DNA from: Aerolutibacter ruishenii | GTDB taxonomy: Bacteria > Pseudomonadota > Gammaproteobacteria > Xanthomonadales > Xanthomonadaceae | DNA: 64,000 nucleotides | NCBI RefSeq assembly: GCF_007830115.1 | Contig: NZ_VLKP01000001.1 | Span: forward strand, 62,001-126,000 | Direction of reading: 5' to 3' | In this document: one piece after another, positions 26,992 to 36,367 of the stretch | Position numbering within the stretch: the first letter of the stretch is position 1 | Layout of the letters: the number at the start of each line of letters is the position of its first letter | Translations under genes and position numbers: made by a program | The notes under the pieces: generated by a model | The model's input: the letters and a program-made list of their open reading frames with translations, nothing else | Told to the model about the DNA's origin: nothing | The model's database searches: none

Positions 26992-29400
26992 TCATTGTCC
27001 GTCGACGGGCGCCTCGGGCACGCGTTTGGCCGGGTCGGGCTCCTCGCGGCGCTCACCGATGCCGAACCATTCGCGCCAGCCGCCGCCGGTGTCCTCGCCT
27101 TCGGCACCCTCCTCCGGCAGCGTGGGCTCGGGGGCCGGGCACGGCGTGTATGCGGGGGCGAAGCCGGCGACGAAGGCGAAGCGGCGGGCCCCCGCGCAAC
27201 CGGCGTCGGTGGTGTTGGAGCCGATCACCCACTGCCAGTCGAGGCCCTTGTCGCCTACCTGCAACGGCGCGGTCGGCAACCGTGCGAACAGCGCCGACCA
27301 CACCCGCATCGCACCCGTGGCACCGTACAGGCCGGTGGTCTTGTTCTGGTCGTTGCCCACCCAGATCACCGCCAGGTGGTCGCCGGTCCAGCCGGCGAAC
27401 CAGCTGTCGCGGCCGTCGTTGCTGGTGCCGGTCTTGCCTGCGGGCGACAGACGGCCGAGGCCATCGCTCATCAACTGGCGCCCGGTGCCGCTGGACACGG
27501 CCTGCTGCAGCGCGATGGTGATCAGGCGCGCGGCGATGGCATCGCCCTCCTGTGCCGGCGCCGGCTCCTTGTCGTAGCGCTTGAGCGCCTTGCCGTTGGC
27601 ATCGAGCACACCGCGCACCGCGTGCAGCGGCTGGATCTCGCCACCGGACGCGAGGAACTGGTACAGCTGCGCCATCGCGTACGGGCTCTGGTCCACCGAG
27701 CCGAGGATCAATGCCGGGTTCGGCGCGGCCTCGATACCCGCCAGCGTGCGGATCAGGTCGGCGATACGCTCGGGGGCGACCTGCATGCCCACGCGCACCG
27801 TGGCCTGGTTGTAGGACTGCGCCAGTGCGTCGATCAGGCGCACGGTGCCGTGGCTGCGGCCGTCGGAATTGCCGGGGTTCCAGTTCTTGCCTTTGCCCAG
27901 GTTGACCGTGACCGGTGAATCGTCGACCCAACTGGCCAGCGAGAACCGCTCCGGCTGCGCCAGCGCCAGCAGGTACACGAAGGGCTTGAGCAGCGACCCG
28001 ACCGGGCGCTGCGCCTCGACCGCGCGGTTGAAACCGTGCTCGGTGAATTCGCGCGCGCCGACCACGGCCACGACTTCGCCGTTGTGCACGTCGGTCACCA
28101 CCACGCCGGCCTGCAGCTCCGGGCGGGTGCGGTGCGACAACGACTTCAGCGTGCGCGCGACCGAACCTTCGGCGTTGGCCTGGGCGGCGGGCGACATGCC
28201 GGTCATGACGCTCAGGCCCGCGCCCGCCAGTTCGTCCTCGGGATAATCGCGGGCCAGTTGCCGGCGCACCAGGTCGACATACGCCGGGAACCGGTTGGCC
28301 GCGATGGCGCGCGGACTGTCGGTGACGCCCAGCGGCGCCTTCAGCGCCCGCTGGTATTCGGCATCGTCGATCAGGCCGGTTTCGTGGAACTCGCCCAGGG
28401 CGAAGTTGCGGCGCTCCAGTGCGCGCTCGGGATTGCGCCGCGGGTCGTACCACGACGGGCCGCGGACGATGCCCACCAGCAGCGCGATCTGCTCGGTGGT
28501 CAGGTCGCGCAGGTCGCGGCCAAACCAGAACTCGGCACCCGCCGCCACGCCATGGATGGCCTGGTTGCCCCGTTGGCCGAGATAGACCTGGTTGAGGTAG
28601 GCCTCGAGGATGGTGCGCTTGTCGTAGCGCGCCTCGATCAGCAGGGCGTACAGAATCTCCTTGCCCTTGCGTTGCAGGGTCTGTTCCTTGCCGATGCCGA
28701 GCAGGCCACTGCGCGCCAGCTGCTGGGTCAGGGTGCTGGCGCCCTGCCGGCTGCCGGTGGCGGTCTTGAACGCGGCGCGCAGCATGCCGGTGAAATCGAT
28801 GCCGATGTGGTGGTTGAAGTCGCGGTCTTCCACGGCCTGCAGACCGGTGACCAGCAGCTCGGGCACCTCGTCGATGCGGACCAGGCGGCGTTCTTCCTGC
28901 TTCTGGCCGTAGAGCGTGGCGATCCGCGCGGGGTCCAGTCGCGCACCACGCAGGGCCTTCCTGCTGGCCGCGTCGCGGACGCTGGCTACGCGCCCGCCGG
29001 AAAGCACTACTTCCACCCGACGCTTGGGCACGGAACCATCCACGTCGTTGAAGCCGCGACTGGAAATCCGCCACCGGCCGCCTTCGCGACTGTAGCTGCC
29101 TTCGCGCACGCCATCGCCCTGCCGGTACGCCGCGGCGTCCAGTTCGGTCTTCAGCGTGCCGGCGTCCATCGCCAGGCCTGGCGCCAGTTCCAGCGGACGG
29201 GCGTACACGCGCGTCGGGATCTGCCAGCGCAACTGGCCAAAGCGCTGCCCCACCTCGTGGTTGAGGTACAGCGAGTAGGGGATCAGGAAGCCCAGGCCCA
29301 GGCCAATCGCCGCCAGGATCCAGATGACGATGCGGCGGCGCCACTGCGGTGAGGCGGAATCGTCGGGAGTGTCGTCTTCGTCGTAATCGATCTGGGCCAC
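26992..29400 (-). CDS. mrcB: Bifunctional penicillin-binding protein 1B
   Basis: Class A PBP that polymerises and cross-links peptidoglycan, 802 residues: a short cytoplasmic tail, membrane anchor at 24-44, a UB2H-like region, then glycosyltransferase family 51 (about 150-330) with catalytic E191 in AVEDRDFNHH and RQGASTLTQQLAR. The transpeptidase domain has the active serine S469 in GSLLK, SYN and KTGTSND. A Pro/Glu-rich tail follows (about 750-802). The start is GTG at 29400; no ATG lies in frame upstream. Both activities appear intact. Confidence 0.95.
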   Translation of the reverse strand: MAQIDYDEDDTPDDSASPQWRRRIVIWILAAIGLGLGFLIPYSLYLNHEVGQRFGQLRWQIPTRVYARPLELAPGLAMDAGTLKTELDAAAYRQGDGVREGSYSREGGRWRISSRGFNDVDGSVPKRRVEVVLSGGRVASVRDAASRKALRGARLDPARIATLYGQKQEERRLVRIDEVPELLVTGLQAVEDRDFNHHIGIDFTGMLRAAFKTATGSRQGASTLTQQLARSGLLGIGKEQTLQRKGKEILYALLIEARYDKRTILEAYLNQVYLGQRGNQAIHGVAAGAEFWFGRDLRDLTTEQIALLVGIVRGPSWYDPRRNPERALERRNFALGEFHETGLIDDAEYQRALKAPLGVTDSPRAIAANRFPAYVDLVRRQLARDYPEDELAGAGLSVMTGMSPAAQANAEGSVARTLKSLSHRTRPELQAGVVVTDVHNGEVVAVVGAREFTEHGFNRAVEAQRPVGSLLKPFVYLLALAQPERFSLASWVDDSPVTVNLGKGKNWNPGNSDGRSHGTVRLIDALAQSYNQATVRVGMQVAPERIADLIRTLAGIEAAPNPALILGSVDQSPYAMAQLYQFLASGGEIQPLHAVRGVLDANGKALKRYDKEPAPAQEGDAIAARLITIALQQAVSSGTGRQLMSDGLGRLSPAGKTGTSNDGRDSWFAGWTGDHLAVIWVGNDQNKTTGLYGATGAMRVWSALFARLPTAPLQVGDKGLDWQWVIGSNTTDAGCAGARRFAFVAGFAPAYTPCPAPEPTLPEEGAEGEDTGGGWREWFGIGERREEPDPAKRVPEAPVDGQ

Positions 29401-29513
29401 GGCATGGGAGAATGGCAGGGCGTCGCCCTGGTGGCGTCGAGTCTAACCCAGCCTCCGTCCCGCCCCATGCGGCATGGCGGAGGCGGCAACCGTACGGTGG
29501 GAGTCCCTTCAGC

Positions 29514-31631
29514 ATGCCGATGTCGCCGGCCGAACTCCGGTTCCTGATCAACCGGACGACGGGCCTGTTCCACCGCGGCCTGGCCAGTCTTCGGACGCGG
29601 GGTTTGCGTGCGTCCTGGCATCGGGTGCTCAAGCAGTTCCACCGGGTGCCGGCGTCGGCACGGCCGGCGCTGTACCTTCCGGACTCCCGGCCGTTCGCGC
29701 CCTTCGCCGTACCGCACAGCAATGCGCCGCGGGCCAGCATCATCATTCCGGTGTTCAACCAGGCCGAACACACCCTGGTGTGCCTGCGCGCACTGGCCGA
29801 ACATCCGCCGGCCGCCTGCGTCGAAGTCATCGTGGTGGACGACGGCTCCAGCGATGACACGACGCGCCTGCTGCCGCAACTGGACGGGCTGCGCTTCCAC
29901 CGCCGCGATGCCAATGGCGGCTTCATAGCCGCCTGCAACACCGGCGCCGCCGTGGCGCGAGGCGAGATGCTGGTGTTCCTCAACAACGACACCGTGCCGC
30001 AACCGGGTTGGCTGGATGCGCTGCTGGACACCTTCGACACGCATCCGGACAGCGGGCTGGTGGGGGCGCAACTGCTGTATCCCGATGGTCGCCTGCAGGA
30101 AGCCGGAGCCGCGATCCGTGCCGATGGTTCCGCCGAGAAGCTGGGGCGCAACGAGCACGTCGACTCGCCCCTGCATGCCTTCGTCAAGCGCGTCGACTAT
30201 TGCTCGGCGGCCGCCATCGCGATTCCCGCCGGGCTGTTCCACACGGTGGGCGGCTTCGATCCCCACTACGCACCGGCCTTCTACGAAGATACCGACCTGG
30301 GCATGCAGGTGCGGCGCGCGGGCCGGCAGGTACGGGTACAGCCGGCCGCGCGCGTGGTCCACGTGGAAGGCGTTACCACCGGCGTGGATACCCGCACCGG
30401 GATCAAGCAGTACCAGGTACGCAACCAGTCCCGGTTTGCGGAACGCTGGCAGGACGCGTTGTCCGCGCACCCCCCGGCCGATGCGTTGCCAGCCAGCCTG
30501 TCCGACCATCGCTACGACGGGATGGTGCTGGTGATCGATGCATTGACGCCGCAACCGGACCGCGACTCGGGCTCGCTGCGTTGCATCAACCTGATGCGCA
30601 TGCTGCTGCAGGAGAACATGGGGGTGGTGTTCGTTCCCGCCAGCCTCGGATGGGACGGGGATTACACCCGCGCGCTGCAACAACTCGGGGTGGAGGCATG
30701 GTATTCGCCCTTCGCGCGCAGCCTGCCGGACTGGTTGCGCACCCACGGACCGCGCTTCGGGACGGTGATCGTGAGCCGGCATTACGTGCTGGGCGAAGTG
30801 CTGCCGCTGCTGCGTCGCTTCGCCCCGCAGGCCAGGGTGGTGTTCGACACCGTGGACCTGCACTACCTGCGCGAACTGCGCGGTGCCCGCATGCAGGGCA
30901 GCGCGGCACTGCTGAAGGCGGCCGAGCGCACCCGCCGCAGCGAACTGGACCTGATCAACCGCAGTGACGTGACGCTGGTGGTCAGCGAGGTCGAGCGCGC
31001 GCTGCTGGCGCAGGATGCCCCGCATGCGCGGGTGGAGGTGCTGTCCAACCTGCACGAACTTGCCGATCCCGGGGCGCCATTCGAGCAGCGCAGGGACATC
31101 ATGTTCGTCGGTGGCTTCCGCCATCCACCCAACGTCGACGGGGTCCTGTGGTTCGCGACGCAGGTGTGGCCGCGGATCCACGCGGCCGAACCCGGCATCG
31201 TCTTCCACTGCATTGGCGGCGACGTGCCCCCCGAGATCAGCGCGTTGTCGGCGCAGCCGGGTATCCGGGTGCATGGGCACGTGCCGGATATCGGTCCGTT
31301 CCTGTCGGGTGTGCGGCTGTCGGTGGCGCCATTGCGCTTCGGCGCGGGGGTCAAGGGCAAGGTCAACCTGGGCATGGCGCACGGGCAGCCGGTGGTGGCG
31401 ACGTCGTGCGCCGTCGAGGGCATGCACCTGCGGGACGGCGAGGATGTGCTGGTGGCCGACACGCCGGAGCCGTTCGCCCAGGCCGTGTTGCGGGCCTACC
31501 GCGACCCGGACTTGTGGTCGCGCATGGCGGCAGGCGGGCGCGAGAACGTGGCCCGCCATTTTTCGCTGGAGGCGGCCCGGGCCGTGGTCCGTCGCCTGCT
31601 GCCGGGTCAGGGCCCGGCCGCGGACGCCTGA
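29514..31631 (+). CDS. Fused GT2-GT4 glycosyltransferase
   Basis: 705-residue protein with two glycosyltransferase domains. The N-terminal GT-A domain of family 2 (about 72-320) has ASIIIPVFNQ, VVDDGSSDD (108-115), FLNNDT (156-160) and an EDTDLGMQVRRAG motif. The C-terminal GT-B domain resembles family 4 (about 370-700) with FVGGFRHPPNVDG, HVPDIGPFL and FGAGVKGKVN. Such fusions build cell-surface polysaccharides or glycosylate proteins; the acceptor cannot be told. No other polysaccharide genes flank it, so it may act alone. There is no signal peptide or membrane helix, so it is likely cytoplasmic. The ATG at 29514 or 29520 is the start. The last 25 bases overlap the convergent TPR gene. Confidence 0.88.
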   Translation: MPMSPAELRFLINRTTGLFHRGLASLRTRGLRASWHRVLKQFHRVPASARPALYLPDSRPFAPFAVPHSNAPRASIIIPVFNQAEHTLVCLRALAEHPPAACVEVIVVDDGSSDDTTRLLPQLDGLRFHRRDANGGFIAACNTGAAVARGEMLVFLNNDTVPQPGWLDALLDTFDTHPDSGLVGAQLLYPDGRLQEAGAAIRADGSAEKLGRNEHVDSPLHAFVKRVDYCSAAAIAIPAGLFHTVGGFDPHYAPAFYEDTDLGMQVRRAGRQVRVQPAARVVHVEGVTTGVDTRTGIKQYQVRNQSRFAERWQDALSAHPPADALPASLSDHRYDGMVLVIDALTPQPDRDSGSLRCINLMRMLLQENMGVVFVPASLGWDGDYTRALQQLGVEAWYSPFARSLPDWLRTHGPRFGTVIVSRHYVLGEVLPLLRRFAPQARVVFDTVDLHYLRELRGARMQGSAALLKAAERTRRSELDLINRSDVTLVVSEVERALLAQDAPHARVEVLSNLHELADPGAPFEQRRDIMFVGGFRHPPNVDGVLWFATQVWPRIHAAEPGIVFHCIGGDVPPEISALSAQPGIRVHGHVPDIGPFLSGVRLSVAPLRFGAGVKGKVNLGMAHGQPVVATSCAVEGMHLRDGEDVLVADTPEPFAQAVLRAYRDPDLWSRMAAGGRENVARHFSLEAARAVVRRLLPGQGPAADA

Positions 31632-33127
31632 CGCAGTCGAGCGGCGAGTTCCGCCGCCCCGGCCACGCCGGGGTCCAGTCCGATGGCGGCATCGAGCGCG
31701 CGACGTGCCGCGTCCAACTCGCCCGCCCCGACCCGTTCGTTGCCTACCGCGACCCAGCGTTGCGCCAGGCGGCCGCGCGCCGCAGGCAGCGTCCGGTCGG
31801 TAGGCTCGAGAACGCGGACCGCGTCCAGGCACGCCGTGGCGCTGGAAAGGCGGTTGTCGCGCATGGCGTTATCGAAACACCGACGGGCCGCGGGCAGCAG
31901 CCGCGCCGAGGCCGCCTTCACCCGACGGTCGTTGGGCGCGATCGCACGCGCGGCCCGCACCTTGTCGAACGCGCTGTCACCCGGGGGAAGCAACAGGTTG
32001 CCGCGCGCTTCGGCGGTCGCCGCCTCTTCCAGCAATTGCGTCAGCCGGCGCTGCCCCTGCGGGCTTGGCGAACCGGTCGCCAACTGCGCCTGGGAGCGGC
32101 GCGCCCGGGCGATCCGCGCACGCGCCTCGTCCACCTCCGGGCCATTGCCCAGCACGTCGGCCGCGACCGCCAATGCCGCATCTGCCTCGGTGAAGCGGAA
32201 ATCGCCCGCGAATCGCACGCTGCATTGCAGCAGGCGCTCACCCACCGTCCGCCGTCCGGCGCGTGCCGCCTCGTCGTCGGGCTGCAACGACAGGACCCGG
32301 TCGAACCCGGTCAGGGCATGCGTCAGGCGGTCGTTCCGCAAATCCCGTTCCGCGCGTGCGCGGGTCGACTCCAGGGCGCGGTTCAGCGCCGCCAGCGCGC
32401 CCGGAAGTTCGGCATGGGACGGGTTGAATCCGCGCGCCTCCCGGACCAGCGCCGCGGCCGCCTCCAGATCCCCGGCTGCCAGACGACGCTGCGCGTCGGC
32501 CAGCACGTCGGCGATCAGGTCGTCCCGCCCCTCAAGCGCTTCGGTATTGCCCGGCTGGAGTTCCAGCACGGCGGCATAATGGGCAAGCGCCGCGTCCGGT
32601 CCGCCCAACCAGCGCCCTGCCTCGCGCGCGGCGCGGGCTGCTACCAGCCGTGGGGCAATGTCCGCGTCGGCGGTCTCGCGTTCGCGCAGGGCCCGCTCGA
32701 CCGCGTCCACCTTCGGCTTGGGCATGCCCAGGCTTCGCGCCAGGGCAAGATGCTCACGGGCCTCGGCATACTGGCCGGCGCGTATGGCGGCGTCGGCGCG
32801 GGCCAGGGCGGCAGCCCCCACGCGGACCAGGCCATCCCGCGCCCCGGTGCGGTCAGGGTCCAACGCCAGCGCCGCCTCGTACAGCTCACGCGCGCCGCTG
32901 CCGTCCGTTGCCGTCAGGCGGCCCTCGGCCAGGGCCTGCTCCGCACTGGTGCGCAGCGCCTGGATGCGCGTCTCCGGCCACAGCCGATCGGAAAGGGGTT
33001 GGCGGACCGCCAGCAGGACGACGAGAAGCGCGGCGCCCGCCAGTCCCGCTTGTAGCGCGGGGCGCGCCAGGCGCGCACGCAACACTTTCCACCCCTGCCG
33101 GAAGGACTGCTCACGCACGCCGCGCAT
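31607..33127 (-). CDS. Membrane-anchored TPR-repeat protein of unknown function
   Basis: 506-residue protein with one membrane helix at about 26-41 and then a long Ala/Arg/Leu-rich helical region to the C-terminus. Several 34-residue TPR-like units are visible, for example LYEAALALDPDRTGARDGL, LAHYAAVLELQPGNTEAL and LDAARRALDAAIGLDPG. The topology suggests a periplasmic scaffold anchored in the inner membrane. The start overlaps the relA stop by 17 bases, so it is probably coupled to relA. The 3' end overlaps the convergent glycosyltransferase by 25 bases. No named family was recognised; function unknown. Confidence 0.8.
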   Translation of the reverse strand: MRGVREQSFRQGWKVLRARLARPALQAGLAGAALLVVLLAVRQPLSDRLWPETRIQALRTSAEQALAEGRLTATDGSGARELYEAALALDPDRTGARDGLVRVGAAALARADAAIRAGQYAEAREHLALARSLGMPKPKVDAVERALRERETADADIAPRLVAARAAREAGRWLGGPDAALAHYAAVLELQPGNTEALEGRDDLIADVLADAQRRLAAGDLEAAAALVREARGFNPSHAELPGALAALNRALESTRARAERDLRNDRLTHALTGFDRVLSLQPDDEAARAGRRTVGERLLQCSVRFAGDFRFTEADAALAVAADVLGNGPEVDEARARIARARRSQAQLATGSPSPQGQRRLTQLLEEAATAEARGNLLLPPGDSAFDKVRAARAIAPNDRRVKAASARLLPAARRCFDNAMRDNRLSSATACLDAVRVLEPTDRTLPAARGRLAQRWVAVGNERVGAGELDAARRALDAAIGLDPGVAGAAELAARLRQASAAGP

Positions 33128-35276
33128 GCTCCACGCCGGGCAGCGCGCCCAGTTTGCCCAGCACCGTGGTCAGCTGGCCGTAGTCGCGCACGCGCAACCG
33201 GAGTTGCAGGCGCATGCGGGCGCCGTTGCGCTCGTGATCGCTGCGGATGCTGGTGACGTGCGCGTCCTCCTGGGCGATGACGTTGCTGACTTCCTTCAGC
33301 AGCCATTTGCGGTCCACGGCGACGACCTCGACATCCACCTCGTACTGGCTGCCCGCGCGGCCCCATTCCACCGGCAACACGCGCTGCGGCTCGCGGCTGG
33401 CCAGACGCCGGAACGCGGCGCAGTCCGGGCGATGCACACTCACGCCGCGCCCCCGGGTCAGGTAGCCCTTGATCGGCTCGCCCGGCACCGGCTGGCAGCA
33501 ACGCGCCAACTGCACGAGCAGGTTGCCCACGCCTTCCACGGTGAAGTCGCTGGTGTTGGGCACGACCCTGCGGCGTGCCACCGTCATCGTGGTCGCGGGC
33601 GGCTCGGCCGGCTGGGTCAGGGCGCGTTCGTGCTCCAGCAGCACCCGCCCCACCTGGTGCGGCCCCAGGTCGCCCAACGCCACCTGCACCAGCAGTTCGC
33701 CATCGCTGGCAAGGTTGAAGCGCTCGCGCGCCGGCGCCAGGTCGGCGCCCAGCAGCCCCAGTCGGCGCAGCTCCTTGTCCAGCAGCTCGCGCCCGGCCAC
33801 CTCGTTCCTGGCCTTGTCGAGCCGGTGGAACCAGTTGCGCACCTTTTCCCGCGAGCGCGCACTGGCCAGGAAGCCGTTGGAGGCGACCAGCCAGTCGCGT
33901 CGCGGCTCGGCCACCTTGCCGGTGAGGATCTCCACGCGGTCGCCGCTGCGCAGCACGTGGTCCAGCGGCACGATGCGGCCGTCGACCTTCGCCCCGCGGC
34001 AGCGGTGCCCCACTTCGGTGTGCACGTGGTAGGCGAAATCCAGCGGCGTGGCGCCCGACGGCAGGTCGATCACCTCGCCCTTGGGCGTGATCACGTAGAC
34101 CCGGTCCTCGACCAGTTCGGTATCGAGCGCCCCGGCCAGCTGCGCGTCATCGCCTTCGCGGCCATTCTCGCCGGAGGCATCCAGCAGCCGCCGCATCCAG
34201 GCGATCTTGCGGTCGAACGCCGCGTCGGCGGCCTGGCTGCCCGCCTCCTTGTACTTCCAGTGCGCGGCCACGCCCAGTTCGGCCTGGCGGTGCATGTCGA
34301 AGGTGCGGATCTGCACCTCCAGCGTCTTGCCCTCCGGACCGATCACCGCGGTGTGCAGCGAGCGGTAGTCGTTGCTCTTGGGCCGGGCGATGTAGTCGTC
34401 GAACTCGCTGGGGATCGGGGTCCAGGTGGCATGCACGACACCCAGTGCCGCATAGCAGGCCGCGAGGTCATCGACCAGCACGCGCACCGCGCGCAGGTCG
34501 TAGATTTCGCCGATGGGCACGTCCTTGCGCTTCATCTTCTTCCAGATGCTGTAGATGTGCTTGGGGCGGCCGGCGACGTCCGCGCGCACGCCCTGGGCGG
34601 CCATCGCATCGCGCAGGGTGGCGATCACGTCTTCGATGTAGCGTTCGCGATCGACGCGCTTCTCGTCCAGCAGGCGCGCGATCTGCTGGTAGGTCTGCGG
34701 TTCGAGGTGGCGGAATGCCAGGTCCTCCAGCTCCCATTTGAGCTGCCAGATGCCCAACCGGTTGGCCAGCGGTGCATGGATGTCACGCGTGAGCGCGGCC
34801 AGCGCCGTGCGTTCGTCAGGCGGCAGGCGGTCGGCGAAGCGCATGCGCGCCAGCTGGCGTGCGAGCAGGATGGAGACCACCCGCAGGTCGCGCACGATGG
34901 CCAACAGCAGGCGCCGCATGCCCTCGCTGCCACCACCGCTGGCGCGCTCGGCATGCAGGGTGCGGACATGCGTGGCGGCGGCCTGTCCTTCCAGCAACAC
35001 GCTGATCGCGGGATGCGAAGCCTCGAAGCCGGGTCCCAGTGCCGCCAGCAGGCCGGGGTAGTTGCGCAGCAGGGCTGCGGCCACTGTGTCGCTGTCCGCA
35101 TCCAGCTTGGCCAGGGCATCCAGCATGGCCGCGACGGTGTCCGCAGGGTCGCGCGCATCGACCCCTGCCCCGGGTTGCCGGGCAGCCTCGAGCAGGGCGG
35201 TCCGCAACGCGGGCGTCAGCGCCGACGCCGCTCCGGAAGCGATCAGCTGGTCAAGCGTGGGGGGGGCGGCATTCAT
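33111..35276 (-). CDS. relA: GTP pyrophosphokinase RelA
   Basis: Ribosome-associated (p)ppGpp synthetase of the stringent response, 721 residues. The N-terminal hydrolase-like region has no HD motif, and the synthetase carries the acidic E291 F D293 D294 triad typical of monofunctional RelA. It is therefore a synthetase only; a SpoT should exist elsewhere. Further landmarks are KSNDYRSLHTAV, EVQIRTFDMHRQAELGVAAH, the TGS domain (about 395-455), the zinc-finger/ACT region with RCCQPVPG and a C-terminal ACT domain. The ATG at 35276 is preferred over a TTG at 35291. The divergent 69-base gap to the secreted-protein gene must hold the promoters. Confidence 0.95.
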   Translation of the reverse strand: MNAAPPTLDQLIASGAASALTPALRTALLEAARQPGAGVDARDPADTVAAMLDALAKLDADSDTVAAALLRNYPGLLAALGPGFEASHPAISVLLEGQAAATHVRTLHAERASGGGSEGMRRLLLAIVRDLRVVSILLARQLARMRFADRLPPDERTALAALTRDIHAPLANRLGIWQLKWELEDLAFRHLEPQTYQQIARLLDEKRVDRERYIEDVIATLRDAMAAQGVRADVAGRPKHIYSIWKKMKRKDVPIGEIYDLRAVRVLVDDLAACYAALGVVHATWTPIPSEFDDYIARPKSNDYRSLHTAVIGPEGKTLEVQIRTFDMHRQAELGVAAHWKYKEAGSQAADAAFDRKIAWMRRLLDASGENGREGDDAQLAGALDTELVEDRVYVITPKGEVIDLPSGATPLDFAYHVHTEVGHRCRGAKVDGRIVPLDHVLRSGDRVEILTGKVAEPRRDWLVASNGFLASARSREKVRNWFHRLDKARNEVAGRELLDKELRRLGLLGADLAPARERFNLASDGELLVQVALGDLGPHQVGRVLLEHERALTQPAEPPATTMTVARRRVVPNTSDFTVEGVGNLLVQLARCCQPVPGEPIKGYLTRGRGVSVHRPDCAAFRRLASREPQRVLPVEWGRAGSQYEVDVEVVAVDRKWLLKEVSNVIAQEDAHVTSIRSDHERNGARMRLQLRLRVRDYGQLTTVLGKLGALPGVEHARRA

Positions 35277-35345
35277 CGCGGCGCGGTTCAAACTTCGATT
35301 GCAAGCTTGACTACACTAGCCCGCAACCGACCGGAGGAACAGCCG

Positions 35346-35870
35346 ATGCCCTTGATGATCGCCCCGCTCACCCGCGCCCGCATACTGGCCACCGCGCTCG
35401 CCCTGGGCCTGGCGTTGCCGTTGGCCGCAAGCGCCCAGGACGCAGCGGGGCCGCCGCGCATCGAACAACAGATGACGCCCGAACAGTTCCGCGCCGCCGG
35501 CCTGGACCGGCTGACGCCGGAGCAGCTGGCCAACCTCAACGCCTGGCTCAACCGCACGCTGGTGGTGGAAACGCAGAAGGCGGCCACGCAGGCGCGGAAG
35601 AAGGTCGAGGATGAAAGCCGGGGTTTCCTGAGCTTCGGTTCCAGCGAACCGATCGTGAGCCGGTTCAACGGCGAATTCCGCGGCTTCGCGCGGGGGCGAC
35701 GCTACGTGCTCGCCAATGACCAGACGTGGGAGCAGATCGATGATGCGTCGCTCGCCGGCGTGCGCCTGACCGACCCCGAGGTGAGGATCACGCCCAGCGT
35801 GATGGGCAATGTCTGGTACATGCAGGTGGGCAAGTACGGTACCCGCGCCAAGGTGCAACGCATCAAGTAA
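35346..35870 (+). CDS. Secreted protein of unknown function, first of a tandem pair
   Basis: 174-residue protein with a clear signal peptide ending in LAASAQDA (cleavage near residue 30). The mature part has a short helical motif, EQFRAAGLDRLTPEQLANLN, then a linker and a C-terminal stretch rich in beta-forming residues with GEFRGFARGRRYVLAND and W at regular spacing. The ATG follows GGAGGA. The next gene encodes a paralogue with the same layout. No family name was recognised; periplasmic or surface location is inferred from the signal peptide. Proximity to relA does not by itself give a function. Confidence 0.8.
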   Translation: MPLMIAPLTRARILATALALGLALPLAASAQDAAGPPRIEQQMTPEQFRAAGLDRLTPEQLANLNAWLNRTLVVETQKAATQARKKVEDESRGFLSFGSSEPIVSRFNGEFRGFARGRRYVLANDQTWEQIDDASLAGVRLTDPEVRITPSVMGNVWYMQVGKYGTRAKVQRIK

Positions 35871-35904
35871 CCCATCCGAACACTTCACCCGAGCCGACAA
35901 CGAC

Positions 35905-36354
35905 ATGAACCTTTCCCGCCTTCCCGCCATCCTGCTGCTGGCAGCACTTTCCACCCTGCAGCCGGCCAGCGCGCAGGTTGCCGCCGTGCCCGTCGAAAAG
36001 CGCTTCAGCGCCGAGCAGTTCCAGGCCGCGGGCCTGCATCGCCTCAGTGCGGACGAACTCGCGACGCTCAACCGCCTGCTGCAGGAAGACCAGGCCCGGG
36101 TCCTGCGCCGCGCCACGGCGCCCACCCGCGAGCAGGAGCCGGTGCGATCCAGCATCGCGGGCGAGTTCCGCGGGTGGAGCACCGGCACGGTATTCACCCT
36201 CGCCAATGGCGAAAAGTGGCGGGTCACCGAAGGCAGCTACACCGTGCGCCCGGTCACCCGGCCGGCCGTCACGATCCGGCCCGGCATGATCAGCGGCTGG
36301 TACATGGAAGTCGAGGGCCATTCGGTGAAGGCCAAGGTGCGACGGGCGGATTGA
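35905..36354 (+). CDS. Secreted protein of unknown function, second of a tandem pair
   Basis: 149-residue paralogue of the preceding gene, 34 bases downstream. It has a signal peptide ending in ASAQVAAV and the same two blocks: EQFQAAGLHRLSADELATLN and then GEFRGWSTGTVFTLANGEKW. It is 25 residues shorter, mainly in the linker between blocks. The two likely arose by tandem duplication and are probably cotranscribed. It converges with hrpA over a 13-base gap. Function unknown. Confidence 0.8.
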   Translation: MNLSRLPAILLLAALSTLQPASAQVAAVPVEKRFSAEQFQAAGLHRLSADELATLNRLLQEDQARVLRRATAPTREQEPVRSSIAGEFRGWSTGTVFTLANGEKWRVTEGSYTVRPVTRPAVTIRPGMISGWYMEVEGHSVKAKVRRAD

Positions 36355-36367
36355 CCCCGCGGCACGC

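Noticed and set aside
27053-30187. 1,044-codon minus-strand frame across mrcB
   Set aside because: Shifted reading of mrcB, then antisense to the glycosyltransferase; Arg/Gly/Pro-rich without motifs.
29283-31832. 849-codon minus-strand frame opposite the glycosyltransferase
   Set aside because: The plus-strand gene has both GT2 and GT4 motifs; the antisense frame has none.
35277-35345. Strong promoter between relA and the secreted-protein gene
   Set aside because: TTCAAA and TACACT are 19 bases apart and only weak matches; not firm enough to list as a feature.
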